This document shows, in pieces, positions 44,946 through 56,351 of a stretch of 64,000 nucleotides of DNA; positions within the stretch are counted from its first letter, which is position 1, and each line of letters opens with the position of its first letter. Both the position numbers and the translations under genes were made by a program. Source of the DNA: Parelaphostrongylus tenuis (Eukaryota > Nematoda > Chromadorea > Rhabditida > Metastrongylidae); the NCBI GenBank assembly GCA_019055375.1, contig JAHQIW010001530.1, positions 1-64,000 on the forward strand, in the 5' to 3' direction. The notes beneath the pieces are model-generated. The model searched no databases. It was not told the DNA's origin and worked only from the letters and a program-made list of their open reading frames with translations.

Positions 44946-45424
44946 CATATAGTTGAAAGGCCTATTACTCGCTATCATGCAGCATGATATGTCAAATGTG
45001 GTACAAATTCGAAAGAAAAATTTGGATTTTACTAGTACGCTTCCATATAAGAGTTGTCGCATTATGAATTAGTAGAAATCGTATGGTTTCCCGTTGTGTA
45101 AACCGTTTAGTCAAATTATATTATTGGAGTCTATGAAACTTTCGATTCGCTGAGACTTACCAAATAATTCCTCCGCGATAATCAATTCAACTATAAGTCA
45201 GTATGTGCATAAACGCTGAAGAAATGTGTCGTAGTTAAAATTGGAGACCGAGTTCAATACGGAGGTATAAACTGCGACTCCAATGTTCAAAGTATCCAAT
45301 TTTTGTTGAAAAGGATATAGTCATCTCTATGCAGGCTGTGGTTTAAAAGTCTTCCACAATCGCAAACTATTCGTTTTTTTACGGCGATTCCATGGAGTAG
45401 GAACTCGGTGTGAAAAGATGAATA

Positions 45425-45622
45425 CATGGAAAAGAAACGCGCTGAGGTTAGATGGTGCTGGACTTGATTTCTTGCTGATGCTCAAGGCTTACCAAGTCTC
45501 CCATTTTGCGGGGTTGGTAAATCGGTACCCGACTTGCATGGGAGGATACACACTGACTTGATACTTCAGTAGTACGTGACAAGTCGTGATAAAGGCCAGA
45601 TATGCATTCGCTCGCCTTGAGC
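45425..45622 (+). repeat. tSINE-B copy, degenerate head
   Basis: GCGCTGAGGTTAGATGGTGC is a relic of the box A head. The body is clear: GCTTACCAAGTCTCCCA, CGGGGTTGGTAAATCGGTAC, CCGACTTGCATGGGAGGATA, CACACTGACTTGATAC, then AAAGGCCAGATATGCATTCG. Box B is lost. Confidence 0.65.
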
Positions 45623-46330
45623 GATGCTAATTGAAGTTGAGTGTATGACGCGTACCTCAGCAGTCAACAACACCGTGACTCTTTTCATCCTTCAAGTGAA
45701 GATAATCTGCACGACTGCCGTGATCGTACCTATCTTCCTCCTTTTGAATATATATATATATTTCTTGATTGTGTTCATATCTATGTTGTCCAACATGCAC
45801 TTGAAAGAATTTACCAGTACGAATTTGATGATTTTTGTTACGTCTTCTGCGCTCCATCAGACCTATCTCGTTCCGCTTTAGGAACAGTGCACTATGAAGC
45901 TGACCCTCTGTAGGCTAAGACTCCTTACTTATTTTGACTAAAAATTAGGACTTTGCTTACCTTTTTACCGCACTCGTTACTAGTCCGCATGTGATTATTG
46001 TTGCCCACTGTGTACATCCGGAACAAATCCTCCACCAATCATTTGTCATTGTTTCTACGTCTTATTTATAGAATTCTCTATGTTCCCTGCTCATTTTACA
46101 ACATTTCCTAGCCATGTAGTCGTAGGTCACACAACAATAGTGCTGCCAAAACAGTGGAAACTTTTGAAACGCTCATCACCAGCAAGCCTTTTCTCGCGCG
46201 ATATTGGCAAAAAAGGCTTCCTTGACATTTTGAAGAACTCGTAACTTGAAAAGCTCTAGGAAAGCTCTCGGCGTTCATCAGTGTTTGAGGGATGTGCATG
46301 CATTCGTCTTCAATTTTCAACTTCGTTTGA

Positions 46331-46545
46331 GGTGATTGAATGCAAATCTGGTCTTTACAATGACTCGCGGAGGCCTCCAGCTGAACCGAGTCAGTGCTGC
46401 ATATCCTCCCAGACAATTCTGGACCAGTCTGGTACCAATTTGCCGACACCGGACGGATGGACGGCTTGGAGAGCTATGAGCGCGAGATCAAGATTGACCT
46501 CGTGTGAGACGCAGAGCACCTCTGACCACTGCGCCATATGCGCCC
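46331..46545 (-). repeat. tSINE-B copy, best-preserved
   Basis: On minus it starts GGGCGCATATGGCGCAGTGG with a textbook box A (TGGCGCAGTGG). GGGCGC can pair with GCGCTC 3-prime of the head with one wobble. The body: CTCCAAGCCGTCCATCCGTC, GGTGTCGGCAAATTGGTACC, GTCTGGGAGGATATGCAGCA, CTCCGCGAGTCATTGTAAAG, ACCAGATTTGCATTCAATC. It spans about 215 bp and has no coding capacity. Confidence 0.8.
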
Positions 46546-47559
46546 TGTAAATAACTCAATAACTTGGATTGGGTACACTTTTTTTGGTGGCTTACAAAGT
46601 TGTATTACCATGCGTATTTTGTATTTCATCGGTAGGTCGTCAAATGTACATCCAATATCAGCAATGGCAAGGTTAAGAGAGTTTGTTGGAAAAAATAGCC
46701 TTTTACGTTTCCGAATGGCGGATGAATATGCTCTTTTTAATCACTCAGTAATCCTCGGTGATTACCAGTGATTTGGTTACTTTTATCATTTCATCTTTGC
46801 CACAGCGATCGTAACTTTTCGGTACCATTTAGTGCAAAGAGTAGTGTTATAGGTTGTTGAGTCACATGCTTTTTCTATTTTCCTAGAACTCTTTCTTACT
46901 CAGTTTTTCACAATGCCTAGCAAGAACATGAAGAAAACGAGCTTCATAGAGACAATGCTCAGCGTTAGTACCACTTCAGGTTAATCACGAAGCAACATTA
47001 GGACAGTCATTTGATGGTACCGCTTTGGAGCCTGATATTAATCGGGAAGGATGTGAGAGAGTCCTACTCAAATCGATTTCAATCGATTAGAGAGAGCGGG
47101 AAGCTGCTATGGTGATTGTCAGTGAATTAGCATTTTCATGATATTCAGCTATTAAATTTGCGAAAGGGTGTTTCTGTTGAAGAACCGTCTTATAAAAACC
47201 TGGCCATCTTTTCGTAAACCATGACTTCATGTGAATTACTGCGTGGACAAGATGTGATTTGCTGCTGGAGTAGGAAGGACCGCATACGAATGTTCGCCAC
47301 CGTTCAGCAAGATTGGGTCTTTCGAAAGATTTGCAGGCTTAGTGACTTTCAGTTCGTGCACGTATATAAGAAACATTCTCATTCTATTCTTGAACTCCCA
47401 TTCAGAAAACAAAGAATTATTATGCATCATACAATTTAAATAGCAGTTAGCTTGACTGGATTTGATGCCGATGTGATGCGCCTACCACATCAAACCATTT
47501 TAACGTTTCTTACTGACCGCTTGGATGGTATATATTGGGAGAAAGTGGTACCAGATAGA
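46546..47559. other. nothing identified
   Basis: No supportable gene; short ORFs only. Confidence 0.3.
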
Positions 47560-47630
47560 TGACATCAGTGGTGTAGCGCTAGCACACATCCTTGGTATCG
47601 GTAAAACGCTAATTCAGCTCCCGCCTCAAT
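47560..47630 (+). repeat. tRNA-like remnant
   Basis: ATCAGTGGTGTAGCGCTAGC (box A-like) and GCTAATTCAGCTCCCGCCTC (a damaged box B region) are spaced as in tSINE-A, but the tail signature is not evident. Confidence 0.4.
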
Positions 47631-48020
47631 AACGGGCTTGAAAGAGGAGTTGGACAATGGGAAAAGTGTGGCAGAAGTCGCTCAGGTAAGAATTGTCATT
47701 GATTTGAAGTAGATGAGGAATGATTCCACCCGACTGCTCACAGTTTTCTTACATATACGGAACTCTGGAATTAAAATATGGCGCAAACACGTTTTTTGAA
47801 GATACCTTCTTTGCTTTGTTAAGAACAAAGACTATTTACTTTAACTAATGCAGTACTCTTAAAGCGGCAACGAGGTCACTTTTCTTCCTGATAGCACTTT
47901 AGCGCTGCGCAAGCTCTTTGCGAAACGAAAGTAAAGAGCATTTCATAGGAATTCCTTCATTTTTGATTTGTATGGTGTCAATGGGAGAAAGAAGGTCGAT
48001 GAACAAGTGATTAGTATTGC

Positions 48021-48240
48021 AGGCTATCAATAAACATGGTTCTGGATCAAATTCTACCGCAACACTTCCCCGCTATCAATCAACGTGTGCTCCATGAACC
48101 ACCCCAGCTCGGTTTTTTCGAAATTGTAAGGAGGGTTCACTTGACCCAGGTCGGTTCTATGCCAGTCACGAAGAAGACAAAATGCTCAAGCAGCAGATGG
48201 AACTGCTCAAGTAATGTTTGAAGGTGGAGAAAGAATGCGT
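48021..48240 (+). other. possible upstream exon remnants of the RhoGEF gene
   Basis: After a GCAG at 48017-48020 short open pieces appear. One reads GRFYASHEEDKMLKQQMELL, which looks coding-like, but it cannot be joined in frame. I give it only as a candidate 5-prime extension of the gene below. Confidence 0.25.
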
Positions 48241-48332
48241 GCGGAGTTCTCGAGTGCTAGAAATGCTGGAATCCGTATATCCGAACTATGATGACAAGTG
48301 ATTCAAGTAAATAAGCAAATATTGTTATATAG

Positions 48333-48458
48333 GTTTGGATTGATGCACATGAGGATCGACGACGGGTGCACTCCTCGTCCATGAAAACATATAAGACGGC
48401 GCGTGATCTACTCCGCACCAGCTACGTGAAAAAGTTGCGGCTTCACGTTTATTTGAGA
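48333..48458 (+). pseudogene. RhoGEF (ECT-2-like), DH domain start exon, copy 1
   Basis: Forty-two codons between a TATATAG acceptor and a strong GTACGT donor. It reads VHSSSMKTYKTARDLLRT, then SYVKKLRLHVYL. This resembles the first DH helix, (A)xELLxTExxYVxxLxxLV, with the Glu-rich part of the motif shortened. Dbl-homology domains exchange GDP for GTP on Rho GTPases; ECT-2 activates RhoA for cytokinesis. The central DH exons expected next are absent, and a mariner copy occupies the place. Confidence 0.55.
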
Positions 48459-48589
48459 GTACGTCAATTGTTTTTGATCTACCAAGAGCTCTTTTATTAG
48501 GTCTCCAACTAAATTTTTGAACTTGATCTAGAATTTCAAAAATTCATTTTTCCAAGTAATTTAAAGCATCAAATAACATTGATTGGTCG

Positions 48590-49400
48590 GTTAACTTCCC
48601 CCTTACTTTTTTGGCAACGTAAGGCTTTGCATTATCTTGAAGCAAAATGACACGGCGACGGCGGTGACGTGAAACTGCTTGATTGCATCGGTCCAGTTGC
48701 TGACAATATCGCTCAATGTTGATTGCGTCTGACCGGCTTGCAGCGAGTCTCAGTGAATCGGCCTAGTTCGGTCCCAGAAAATAATCAACGTTGCTTTTGG
48801 TTCAAATCGATTTGGTCTCAGTGTTGGTGTCTTGCTGACCTGGTGAAAACCAGTAATTTATACGACGCTGGCTCTTGAAAAAGATCCACTTCTCATCGAC
48901 GGTGACAATTCTGTTCAAAAACGAAGAGCAGCGATGACGAAGAAGATGAACTTGCGAAATTTGCTTTCCCATGTTTTTTTGAATTTGTGTGAAATCGTGG
49001 AAATCCAGCTGCCCTTGCGCCATTTCCTGCCTGCATCATTAAAATCTTCCGGATCTGCTCATCTGAGCACTGGAAATCATCGGCCAAATCACCGGTTGAT
49101 AAGTCGGATTTTCTTCAATCGCTTCAATGATTGCTTCTCGATAAATTTCGCGCTGTCTTCCGAATATTGGTTGATCGACCAAATCAGTATCTCTATTGCG
49201 AAACTTTGTTAACCATTCATACGCCGTACTTCCACCCACAACTTGGCTGCCTTTGCGTGACTGATGTCATGAAGGGCACTTTTGGAACTGCGTTCCAACT
49301 GAAACTTATGCAGCAGTAAGTCGCGAATGGCTTTCCAGTGACGGCTTCATTGTTGAACAAGTATCTGCAAAAATATACCAAACGATGCGCAAGTAAATTC
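48590..49400 (-). pseudogene. mariner transposase remnant inside the RhoGEF locus
   Basis: On minus the N-terminal part reads STAYEWLTKFRNRDTDLVD (HTH-to-linker) and REAIIEAIEENPT. Then comes the catalytic block IVTVDEKWIFF, whose Asp is the first of the DDD triad, and near 48640 LLQDNAKPYVAKK with the second Asp. Frameshifts and stops interrupt it, and the third catalytic region is missing here. The same transposase family recurs at 56.0, 58.3, 53.8, 61.0 and 63.5 kb. Confidence 0.8.
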
Positions 49401-49950
49401 TGCACAAAATAGATAAGAGAAAATCTTGCTTTTATGAGAAATTTTATAATTCCTGGATTAAGTTTGAAAGCTTAGTTGAAGGCCTAATAAATGATATCAA
49501 ATATTTTGAAAATAGATACGGCTTAAAGAAATTAAGTTACTCCGTCTCCAACTTACTACATCACAATTAGAAAACCACTGCACAGTCTCGTACTATGGTC
49601 TATCACAATATCAGACGAATGATAGACTAAGTAATGAAAGCTAACTAATCGTATTATTGCTATTTTCTCGAGTATAAAGCCTAAACGTGGGAAACTCATT
49701 GTGAACTTTGGTTGCAAATTAATCTTCTCCTGCTAACGCTCTAAGAAATCTTTTCTTCTTATAAAAGAGAAAACGTAGCGTATAGATAGTAGGTGTTTTG
49801 CTAGACGTTACAACAATAAGCAGTTTTCCTTCGACTCTTTCCACTGTGTAAAAGAGTGAGAACGGCGCTCATGCGAATTTGAACATATCGTGAACTAAAA
49901 AGGTTGCTATTTCAAGTGTTCGTATTCAACGTACGATTTCTTTCTTTTAG

Positions 49951-50047
49951 TCAAAGGAATGTTCCAAGGAGTTCAAGAAAAACACTTTTGAGGATCTTTT
50001 GATAAGACCTGCTCAGCGCATTCCTACGCTGATCGTTCTCCTCAAAG
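49951..50047 (+). pseudogene. RhoGEF copy 1, DH signature exon
   Basis: TTTCTTTTAG acceptor, GTAAGT donor. Reads SKECSKEFKKNTF and then DLLIRPAQRIPTLIVLLK, the conserved third DH region. Human ECT2 has the corresponding LVELLIRPVQRLPSVALLLN. The Arg-Pro-x-Gln-Arg core is intact in this copy. It ends one base into a codon (phase 1). Confidence 0.85.
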
Positions 50048-50103
50048 GTAAGTGATTATGGAACTCCAACAGAAAATGTTGCATTGATCCTTGTTTTATA
50101 TAA

Positions 50104-50176
50104 AACTTGAGAAGAAGTCGGTGAAGAAGATGGACAAGATCAAGGAGGCTATCAAGGCAATGGACAAAGTCGTCGT
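50104..50176 (+). pseudogene. RhoGEF copy 1, DH exon with lost splice acceptor
   Basis: Reads LEKKSVKKMDKIKEAIKAMD and KVV, a lysine-rich DH helix. Phases fit the exons on both sides (in phase 1, out phase 2, GTAAAT donor). Where copy 2 has TATATAG before AACTCGAG, this copy has TATATAA before AACTTGAG, so the acceptor AG is gone. Confidence 0.75.
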
Positions 50177-50234
50177 GTAAATTTATTTTTGTAATTTCCA
50201 CATACAATTTCTACTCTTGTGTTACTGTTTGCAG

Positions 50235-50313
50235 GCATTTCAATGATGTGATGGCTCGAAACGGCGAGTTGATCGAACAAATCTCAATGTTCAACGAAGT
50301 GGAAGGCATACCG
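50235..50313 (+). pseudogene. RhoGEF copy 1, end of DH domain
   Basis: TTTGCAG acceptor, GTATTT donor after an exact codon. Reads HFNDVMARNGELIEQISMFN and EVEGIP, parallel to the ECT2 stretch that ends FDVVYEVDGCP at the DH-PH boundary. No lesion is seen in this exon. Confidence 0.8.
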
Positions 50314-51279
50314 GTATTTTAATTTTTCTTGAATAGCATTTCACAACACTGTCTGTAGTTAAATCTTTTGTAATCCGATAAGACATTTTCCCCCAATTCT
50401 CGTCAAATGTTTGCTGTAGAATGGTGGAGCGATACTTCTTGTAGTAACTCAAGCTGTGAGACATGATCCTAATACTTTGGTTAGAAGACTGATATCATAA
50501 GATAGCTGGAATTGTTTCAGTGACGTGCATTTTTATCAAAATCTCAACCTATGAGGTGCGTTATTATGAGCCCACGTTTAGCAAAATGTGATTTGTTTGA
50601 AAAGAAAAGTCCTAAAGAGCATGGAAATTTACTCAATTTGTGGGCTGCAAAAATGGCACGATTTGAGAAATCAGAAAATGAAGATTTTTCTTTGTCACAA
50701 CATTATCATGGTTTGCTTTTTGTAACTAATATGATTCATCCATAAGATAGAAAAGTTGGAGAGGAGGAGCTATGACCAAATGCTACTAATGCTACACGCA
50801 GTGTTGACCTACATCTTTCCAAAACTCTCCGGTAATCAAAAACGACTGCACTACGGATTTTCCTAGGGGGTTATTCTTGAGAGATGCATGGGGATTTGCT
50901 CATTCAGTAACACACAGGGACGATGAAGGAGAAAAAATCCTTAAGCAGGCAAGGAGACGAATCAAATATTATAGGAACTGAGATCCACACATAAGAAAAA
51001 AAAATCGGAAAGCGGGTTAAGTGAGGTGATAGATTTAGGCAAAATAAACGGAGAGTTTTTGTACACGTATTTGTCTTTTTGCTTTTCTAAACGACTTGCT
51101 TGCAATTTCTGGTTATTTCCGGCATATCTTTGTAATCGCCTGCTAATTTGAACGGGTTTCCCCTAGAATACATGAATGTAGCAAGAGAAAATAGAAATTG
51201 CAAAATAGCTATAGATAGCTGCAACAAGTATGACAAATTTTATAACGGTCTCTGAACTATTCTACTTCCCTTACTGCAG
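50314..51279 (+). other. RhoGEF copy 1, long intron
   Basis: About 1 kb, collinear with 59519-60478. A 64-codon ORF at 50551-50745 is broken by a stop in the paralogous position, so it is unlikely to be a separate gene. Confidence 0.5.
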
Positions 51280-51431
51280 ATAGAATCAAATCTCCTCTTC
51301 GCGTGACATTTTATGTGCCCCGCTCAGAGTACGGAAACGGGGTACGTTCAGGTGTGCCAAATGAAGTCAGCCTATGAAAGGACGAGTGTGCTCAGAAGGA
51401 TGCCGTTATTGAATTTGGTAGGAATGAAGCA
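51280..51431 (+). pseudogene. RhoGEF copy 1, probable PH-domain exon with stop
   Basis: CTGCAG acceptor; donor GTATGC after GAAGCA. Frame: IESNLLFA, then TGA, then HFMCPAQSTETGYVQV and KSAYERTS. A 2-nt insertion relative to copy 2 shifts the last part, which in the other copy reads AEKDVLIEFGRKEA. The TGA could derive from a CGA Arg codon. PH assignment rests on its position after the DH domain. Confidence 0.6.
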
Positions 51432-51499
51432 GTATGCCTTTTTAATATTTTTTCGAATTCTCAAAGATTTTATTTAACGCCGTGTTTTTTTTATGCAAG

Positions 51500-51596
51500 T
51501 ACACATTGCACGCAGCGATTGAGGGCATTTGTGCAATAAGCCAGCTGAGGTGGTCCTACGATAGCGGTGTCTCGAATGAGCAAACGGCATCATCTG
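51500..51596 (+). pseudogene. RhoGEF copy 1, probable PH-domain exon 2
   Basis: GCAAG acceptor, GTAAG donor, phase 0 in. Reads LHAAIEGICAISQLRWSYDS and GVSNEQTASS, where copy 2 has HAAIEDVREISQLRRSYDSG. Three changes in the EDVRE stretch suggest loss of constraint. Confidence 0.6.
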
Positions 51597-53012
51597 GTAA
51601 GATTTTTGAAGTCTTATTCGAAAAAGACTTCAAGTAGTGATCAAGTAGTGAGTGTAGTGATTTCTCGATTAACTTTGTCGATCAATGTCGGCTTACAATC
51701 TAAAAACGTGTAATTATTGCCCGCACATTCACTCAATCGGATATCATGGATAGCATCCTGAGTATAATCTATTGTTTAAGTTGGTCTGTATTTGTCGATG
51801 TTGGAGAAAAGCTATGGAAAGCGGCCTCGCCTACAAAAAATCTCTGCGTCTTCGATTCAGACGGAATGTTCTGCCGGTGTTTGTCTCTTTCACTACTAAT
51901 ATGATTGTCCTTTACTCGTTAATTGAGTTATGCCAGAGGAAATCATGAGCTTTGTTCTATTTGAAGATATGGAATGTTATCATGCGCTTTCACGTAACAT
52001 TTCTTTAAGATAGTCCAAACAACTGTAAGATTCATGTTCGTATCAAAATCTTCTTGCGAAACACTCTCCAATTCGTGTTCGGTGCATAGGTAATAAATAC
52101 TGGCACATTTGTTAGCCACCTGCTGCGATGTGTGTCTATTGGTCATCTGGAAGGCGTGTTTAAGTGCTGAGAATGATCAATTTCTTCTCACACTGAACAA
52201 ATAAGAATTTACTCAGATCTGGGTCTTTAGGCTGCATACTAATTTCGCTAAATCTTACTCCCTTCTCGTCGTCACAGTGCATTGAACTTTGCATCTGCCT
52301 TTCTTCACCGACAAGATGCAGTTGCTAGTATATGTATGTGTCTTGGACGAAACCCATAGTTACGCAGCAATTAGAGGTGCCATAGTCAAGCTGACTCAAC
52401 GTCACACCCTCCCTATAGATCTACAGGACTAATGGATTAGTTTTCTACATATAATCCATTATTATAATACTGATTTTGACTCATCGATAGATAATAGATC
52501 ATTCTTTGGGCCACTAATCCGTCTCCAAGCCACACGTGTATTCATTCACAGTGCTTGCTAGAGTCCTTACGAGATTGACTATCACCTAATGTTTTGTGAG
52601 TATAGTGCTTCACGCTCATGAAATTTCTTACCACGGAATTTCAAAGCGGAAATAAAAATTCTTGCCACGAGATTTTAAAGCGGATACACTGCCCGCTAGA
52701 GATCACATAGTTTTGACGGCAAACGAATCGGTGAGGTGCACTGTAATCAATAGCCGTCTATCGATTCTTTAAAAAGAACTAAATTGTAGCATTTATTGCT
52801 ATTTGTTTATTTTGCTTATTTGTTATTATTACATGAATTTACCATTCGACTGATTTTATTTGGTATTTATACTGGACAATTCTGCTCATTTGAATCACTT
52901 CACATCACTTCGCCCGCTGGTTTCCAGCAAGACATCGCTGCTGCAGTAAAGGTTTAGATGTATGAGACAATCGTGTTCTGACCTTAACAGTCACTCATAA
53001 CATTTACTTCAG
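51597..53012. other. gene-free stretch in copy 1
   Basis: The part up to 51810 is shared with copy 2; beyond that the sequence is unique to copy 1. A minus ORF at 51943-52146 has no recognisable domain. Confidence 0.3.
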
Positions 53013-53338
53013 GCGATCTGCCTGTGTAGGAGTGGGAGATCGGAGACGCGAACAACGATTCACGTTAGTACATCGATGCCAACAATATTCACAAAATCGA
53101 TGAATTCACTGAGCAATTTCGCCGAAAAGTGCGCTTATTTCAATTTTTTTGAGCCTTTTTCTAGTTGGTGGAAAGGCACGTCTTGAGACTTTGTTATGTT
53201 TGCATCTCAACTATGATTGAGTTCCATTATTTAGATTCTCACGGATTTCGGTTGTGAGACAGCATGGCGTGGATTCACCATCAACGACGTTCCCTGCGAG
53301 AGCACTCGGGCAGCTCTGTTGGAGCATACGAAAAAGTT
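53013..53338 (+). other. candidate C-terminal exons of RhoGEF copy 1
   Basis: After TTCAG at 53012 an open frame reads TRTTIHVSTSMPTIFTKSMN, then SLSNFAEKCAYF. After a TTTAG at about 53233 another reads TAWRGFTINDVPCESTRAAL, then LEHTKK before GTTAGT. Both look coding, but their phases do not connect to the exon ending at 51596. They may be later exons of the same gene or of another one. Absent from copy 2. Confidence 0.35.
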
Positions 53339-53439
53339 AGTAATATTTTTGAGATCTTTCCAATCATTGCTTAGCTCCCAACATAGTAACAACGGGAATT
53401 TTTTGACTATTGACTCAATTTGATTCTGTCTTTTCGTAT

Positions 53440-53700
53440 CGAATGTGATTTTGATTTCGATTGATTGGTTGATTTTGTGATCCAGTGGAACACATGTAAG
53501 AAGCGTGAGTATTTTGAGAATTGATTTTTTGCTTGATGTGATTGAAATCTAGGTCTGGTGATTCTTTCTAAAGGAGTAATGGAGATGTCTGACTGATTGG
53601 AATGCGGACAATTTGACCTTTCCAGGCTCTGAAGAAGACGAACTGCCGAAACGTCAACTGTCAAATAAAGTTCAATGTAACACGTCGTGTTTGGCTTAAA
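53440..53700 (+). mobile_element. retroelement 3-prime tail fragment (CGAAACGTC motif)
   Basis: Shares GGCTCTGAAGAAG, GCCGAAACGTC and a downstream AATAAAG with the minus-strand fragment at 17430-17640. No coding part remains. Confidence 0.5.
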
Positions 53701-53819
53701 GAAGAAAATCAGAAATTATATTGAAGCATGTCGAGGCTAACAGACAGTCGGTCTTGGGAATTATTAACCATAAGAAATCAGAAATTTTTAACAACACTAT
53801 TCAAAGTGTGTGCCATCGG

Positions 53820-54325
53820 TGCTCCACTTTTAGCCAAGGCCATCACCGTTTGCGAAAAGTGGAATTCCTCTAAGGATCAACGCTGTTCGATTCAATGGTT
53901 ATCAAAAGAGTAGACGAGGGACTGCAACTCCACGTAGAAGTTGATTCGCACCAAAGACTATGCTCATCATCTTTCGGGACTGGACAGGCCCAATTCATTG
54001 GGACATGGTGCTAGCCGCAGACACGACCAACACCAGGAGCTACTGGGTGAGCACCTGAATCGCTGCAATCGGGACCCTGTCACGTCGACATCACCTCATT
54101 CTCATTCTACTTCAACAACGCAAGGAGCAGCCGCCACATTGATAAAGAGGAAGTTGACCCAACTGGGATTGGAGTTGCTGTATCCGTCGTTCCGTCTTGA
54201 CAAGTCGCCGTCTGACTATCATCTCTTGCTGTTAACTCAAGTGAAAAGAAATTCCGAAAGTCAATCAGTCGTGTCGAAGATTGGCAACTTTCTCCGAAAG
54301 CAAGGATGGCGAGTTCTATGAGTGC
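53820..54325 (+). pseudogene. mariner transposase C-terminal fragment
   Basis: It starts at a CEKW block equivalent to the first catalytic motif DEKW. A GPIHW-like GPIHWDM stretch is readable in another frame at the sister copy. The end reads LGLELLYPSFRLDKSPSDYH, which parallels LGWEVLPHPPYSPDLAPSDYH and holds the third catalytic Asp region. Several frameshifts make it inactive. It lies in opposite orientation to the mariner N-terminal piece at 48590-49400. Confidence 0.75.
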
Positions 54326-55639
54326 GGTGTTGTCTGTAAATTCTCTTGCCTTATGCCTCATCTTGTAGAATAACGTAGGTGACGATCTTGAATTGGTACA
54401 AATCTTCTTCCGAATTTTTTATTTTGTTCATTGTTATGAGCATTGTGCACCTTTCGATAATACCTCTTGATTTTTTTTTCATAAACTGTTGTGATATGAT
54501 TATTTCATCTCATCTGCATTAACGGGCGCAGCTTATTAATATGGGATTTAAGATTATATCACCAATCTATTCGCGTAATCCCGGAGCCTCTTAAGTACTC
54601 ACGATACTCAACCTCAGCTAGCGTTTTATATTCTATTTGTGACCTTAACCAAGATAACTTTTCGAAATTATCATTTGAGGTGTCCTGTGCTGAACTGAAA
54701 ACATTTTTTTGAATCTGAAGTTGCAACTATAATACCAAATATCTTTTCCTCTAGATGAACAACGGCACTTCGCATAACCACATAATTCAATAATTTATCG
54801 TTAAAAACTCATCACGACTTGGAGCTTGAGCAAGGAACCAGTTTTGAGATCGCATTTGTGTGGTTGTGGTCCACATGTCAACGCGTTTCAAGTGCTACTG
54901 GGTCCTCCATCAAGCGAGCGGTACGGGTTGGGAACCTTCGTTTTTTGGGAATTCTCATAAAATGAACAGGAGATATCTTAGTGATAAAATATGTATCAGA
55001 GCGGGAAGCCTTCATTCTCTCGGAGACTTCAGACATTGAATCGAACTGGGATATTGCCCTAATCAGCGTCAAATGTCTCCGCGAAAGCTTCTAATCTGAT
55101 CCATATTTCGCCAAGATATCTCGTTGCTTTTCTTAATGAGAGAGTTGGTGTTGATTTTTACGGCCCAAAGATTTCCGAACCGTATTGATAAATGGAGGAC
55201 TCAGGTACGCGAAACGCTTAGATTTGTGGATCAGTTGAATGCGATCTCACATCCACTCCTGCTTAAGCTTATAAGCTTAGGCAAGAGTTAAATAAACCAT
55301 AGGAACCTGACGCCTGAGGCACTGTTGATCACTCAATCGGGAAAATTTTTGGTAGCATTGTTAAGTTTCGAGATTTTTCGAGAGATTTGTCCGTTCCAAC
55401 TAGATTATGGAAAATGGTATTGTGTCGAAAACTTTTATAGTTACCTTGCAACTCAGTTTTGCTATCTTTTTTCCCTGCCTATTCTTGTGTATTCTCATTT
55501 GAGTTATATCTTGAAAATGTTCTCCGTTCCTTATCCCATCAATTTAATATATCAAAGAAAATCTCTAAATCTACTAGCAGATTAAGTTTCTGATCTTCAC
55601 TGACAATTCATGCTTAATCTGGGAGGGATTTCGTTGTTG
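54326..55639. other. copy 1 distal part; minus ORF shared with copy 2
   Basis: The minus strand at 54893-55072 reads SERMKASRSDTYFITKISPV, then HFMRIPKKRRFPT and ARLMEDPVALET before a frameshifted stop. The equivalent in copy 2 (62300-62545) stays open longer. Function unknown. After about 55380 the sequence leaves the duplication and shows nothing identifiable. Confidence 0.4.
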
Positions 55640-56009
55640 AGGCAAAGGAATTCACAGTGAGTTTTCTATGTTTCAGGCTTTATACTCGAGTAAAAAGCAA
55701 TGATACCATTAGTTAACCTTCATTACTTAGTCTGTCATTCGTCTGATATGGTGAAAGACCATAATACGAGACTGTGTAGTGGTTTTCTAATCGTGATGTA
55801 GTAAGTTGGAAACACAGTAATTTATTTTCGTTTGAGCCGTATTTATTTTCAAAATATTCGATATAATTTATTAGGGCTTCAACGAAGTTTCCAAACATGA
55901 CCCATGAAGTAGGAAATTTCTCACAGAAACAAAATTTTTTCTATCTGTTTCGTGCAGGATTTTCTTGTGCATCGTTTGGTATATTTCTGCAGATACTTGT
56001 GCCACATTG

Positions 56010-56350
56010 GAACCGTCACGGGAAAGTCAAACGCCTCTTACTGCTTTATGAGCTTCAGTTGGGACACAGTTCCAAACTACATTTCATAATATCAGTTGTG
56101 CAAAAGGCCGCCAAGTTATGGGTGGAAGTACGGCCTATGAATGGTTTATAAAGTCTCGCAACAGAGATACTGATCTGGTCGGTAGAGCAATATCCCGAAG
56201 ACCTCGTGAAATTGATCGAAAAGCAATCATTGAAGCGATTGAGGATGATCCGACTTAATCAACCAGTGATTTGGTCGATGATTTCACTGCTCACATGAGC
56301 AGATCGGAGTGTTTGAAAGATGCAGGTAAGAAATGGCGCAAGAGCAGCTG
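56010..56350 (+). pseudogene. mariner transposase N-terminal remnant
   Basis: Reads RLLLLYELQLGHSS, then (after a frameshift) AYEWFIKSRNRDTDLVGRA, REIDRKAIIEAIEDDPT and a stop, then LKDAGKKWRKSSW. These are the HTH and linker of mariner transposase. It is fused at its 3-prime side to a tSINE-B body. Confidence 0.75.
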
Positions 56351-56351
56351 G

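Larger units (their letters stand above)
49240..55380 (+). repeat. segmental duplication, copy 1
   Basis: This block is collinear with 58460-62890. Shared landmarks are the AAAATAGATACGGCT flank (49510/58705), RhoGEF exons 2-6, the mariner C-terminal fragment (53820/60995), and the ACTGGGTCCTCCATCAA block (54897/62403). Copy 1 alone has about 2 kb at 51810-53810; copy 2 alone has about 0.33 kb at 61500-61835. Substitutions are common, so the duplication is not recent. Confidence 0.85.

Noticed and set aside
52360..52420. Possible tSINE-B head relic (GCAGCAATTAGAGGTGCC)
   Set aside because: The match is short and the body is not found downstream.
54107..54361. 84-codon minus ORF
   Set aside because: It is the antisense of the mariner C-terminal fragment, which has clear homology on plus.
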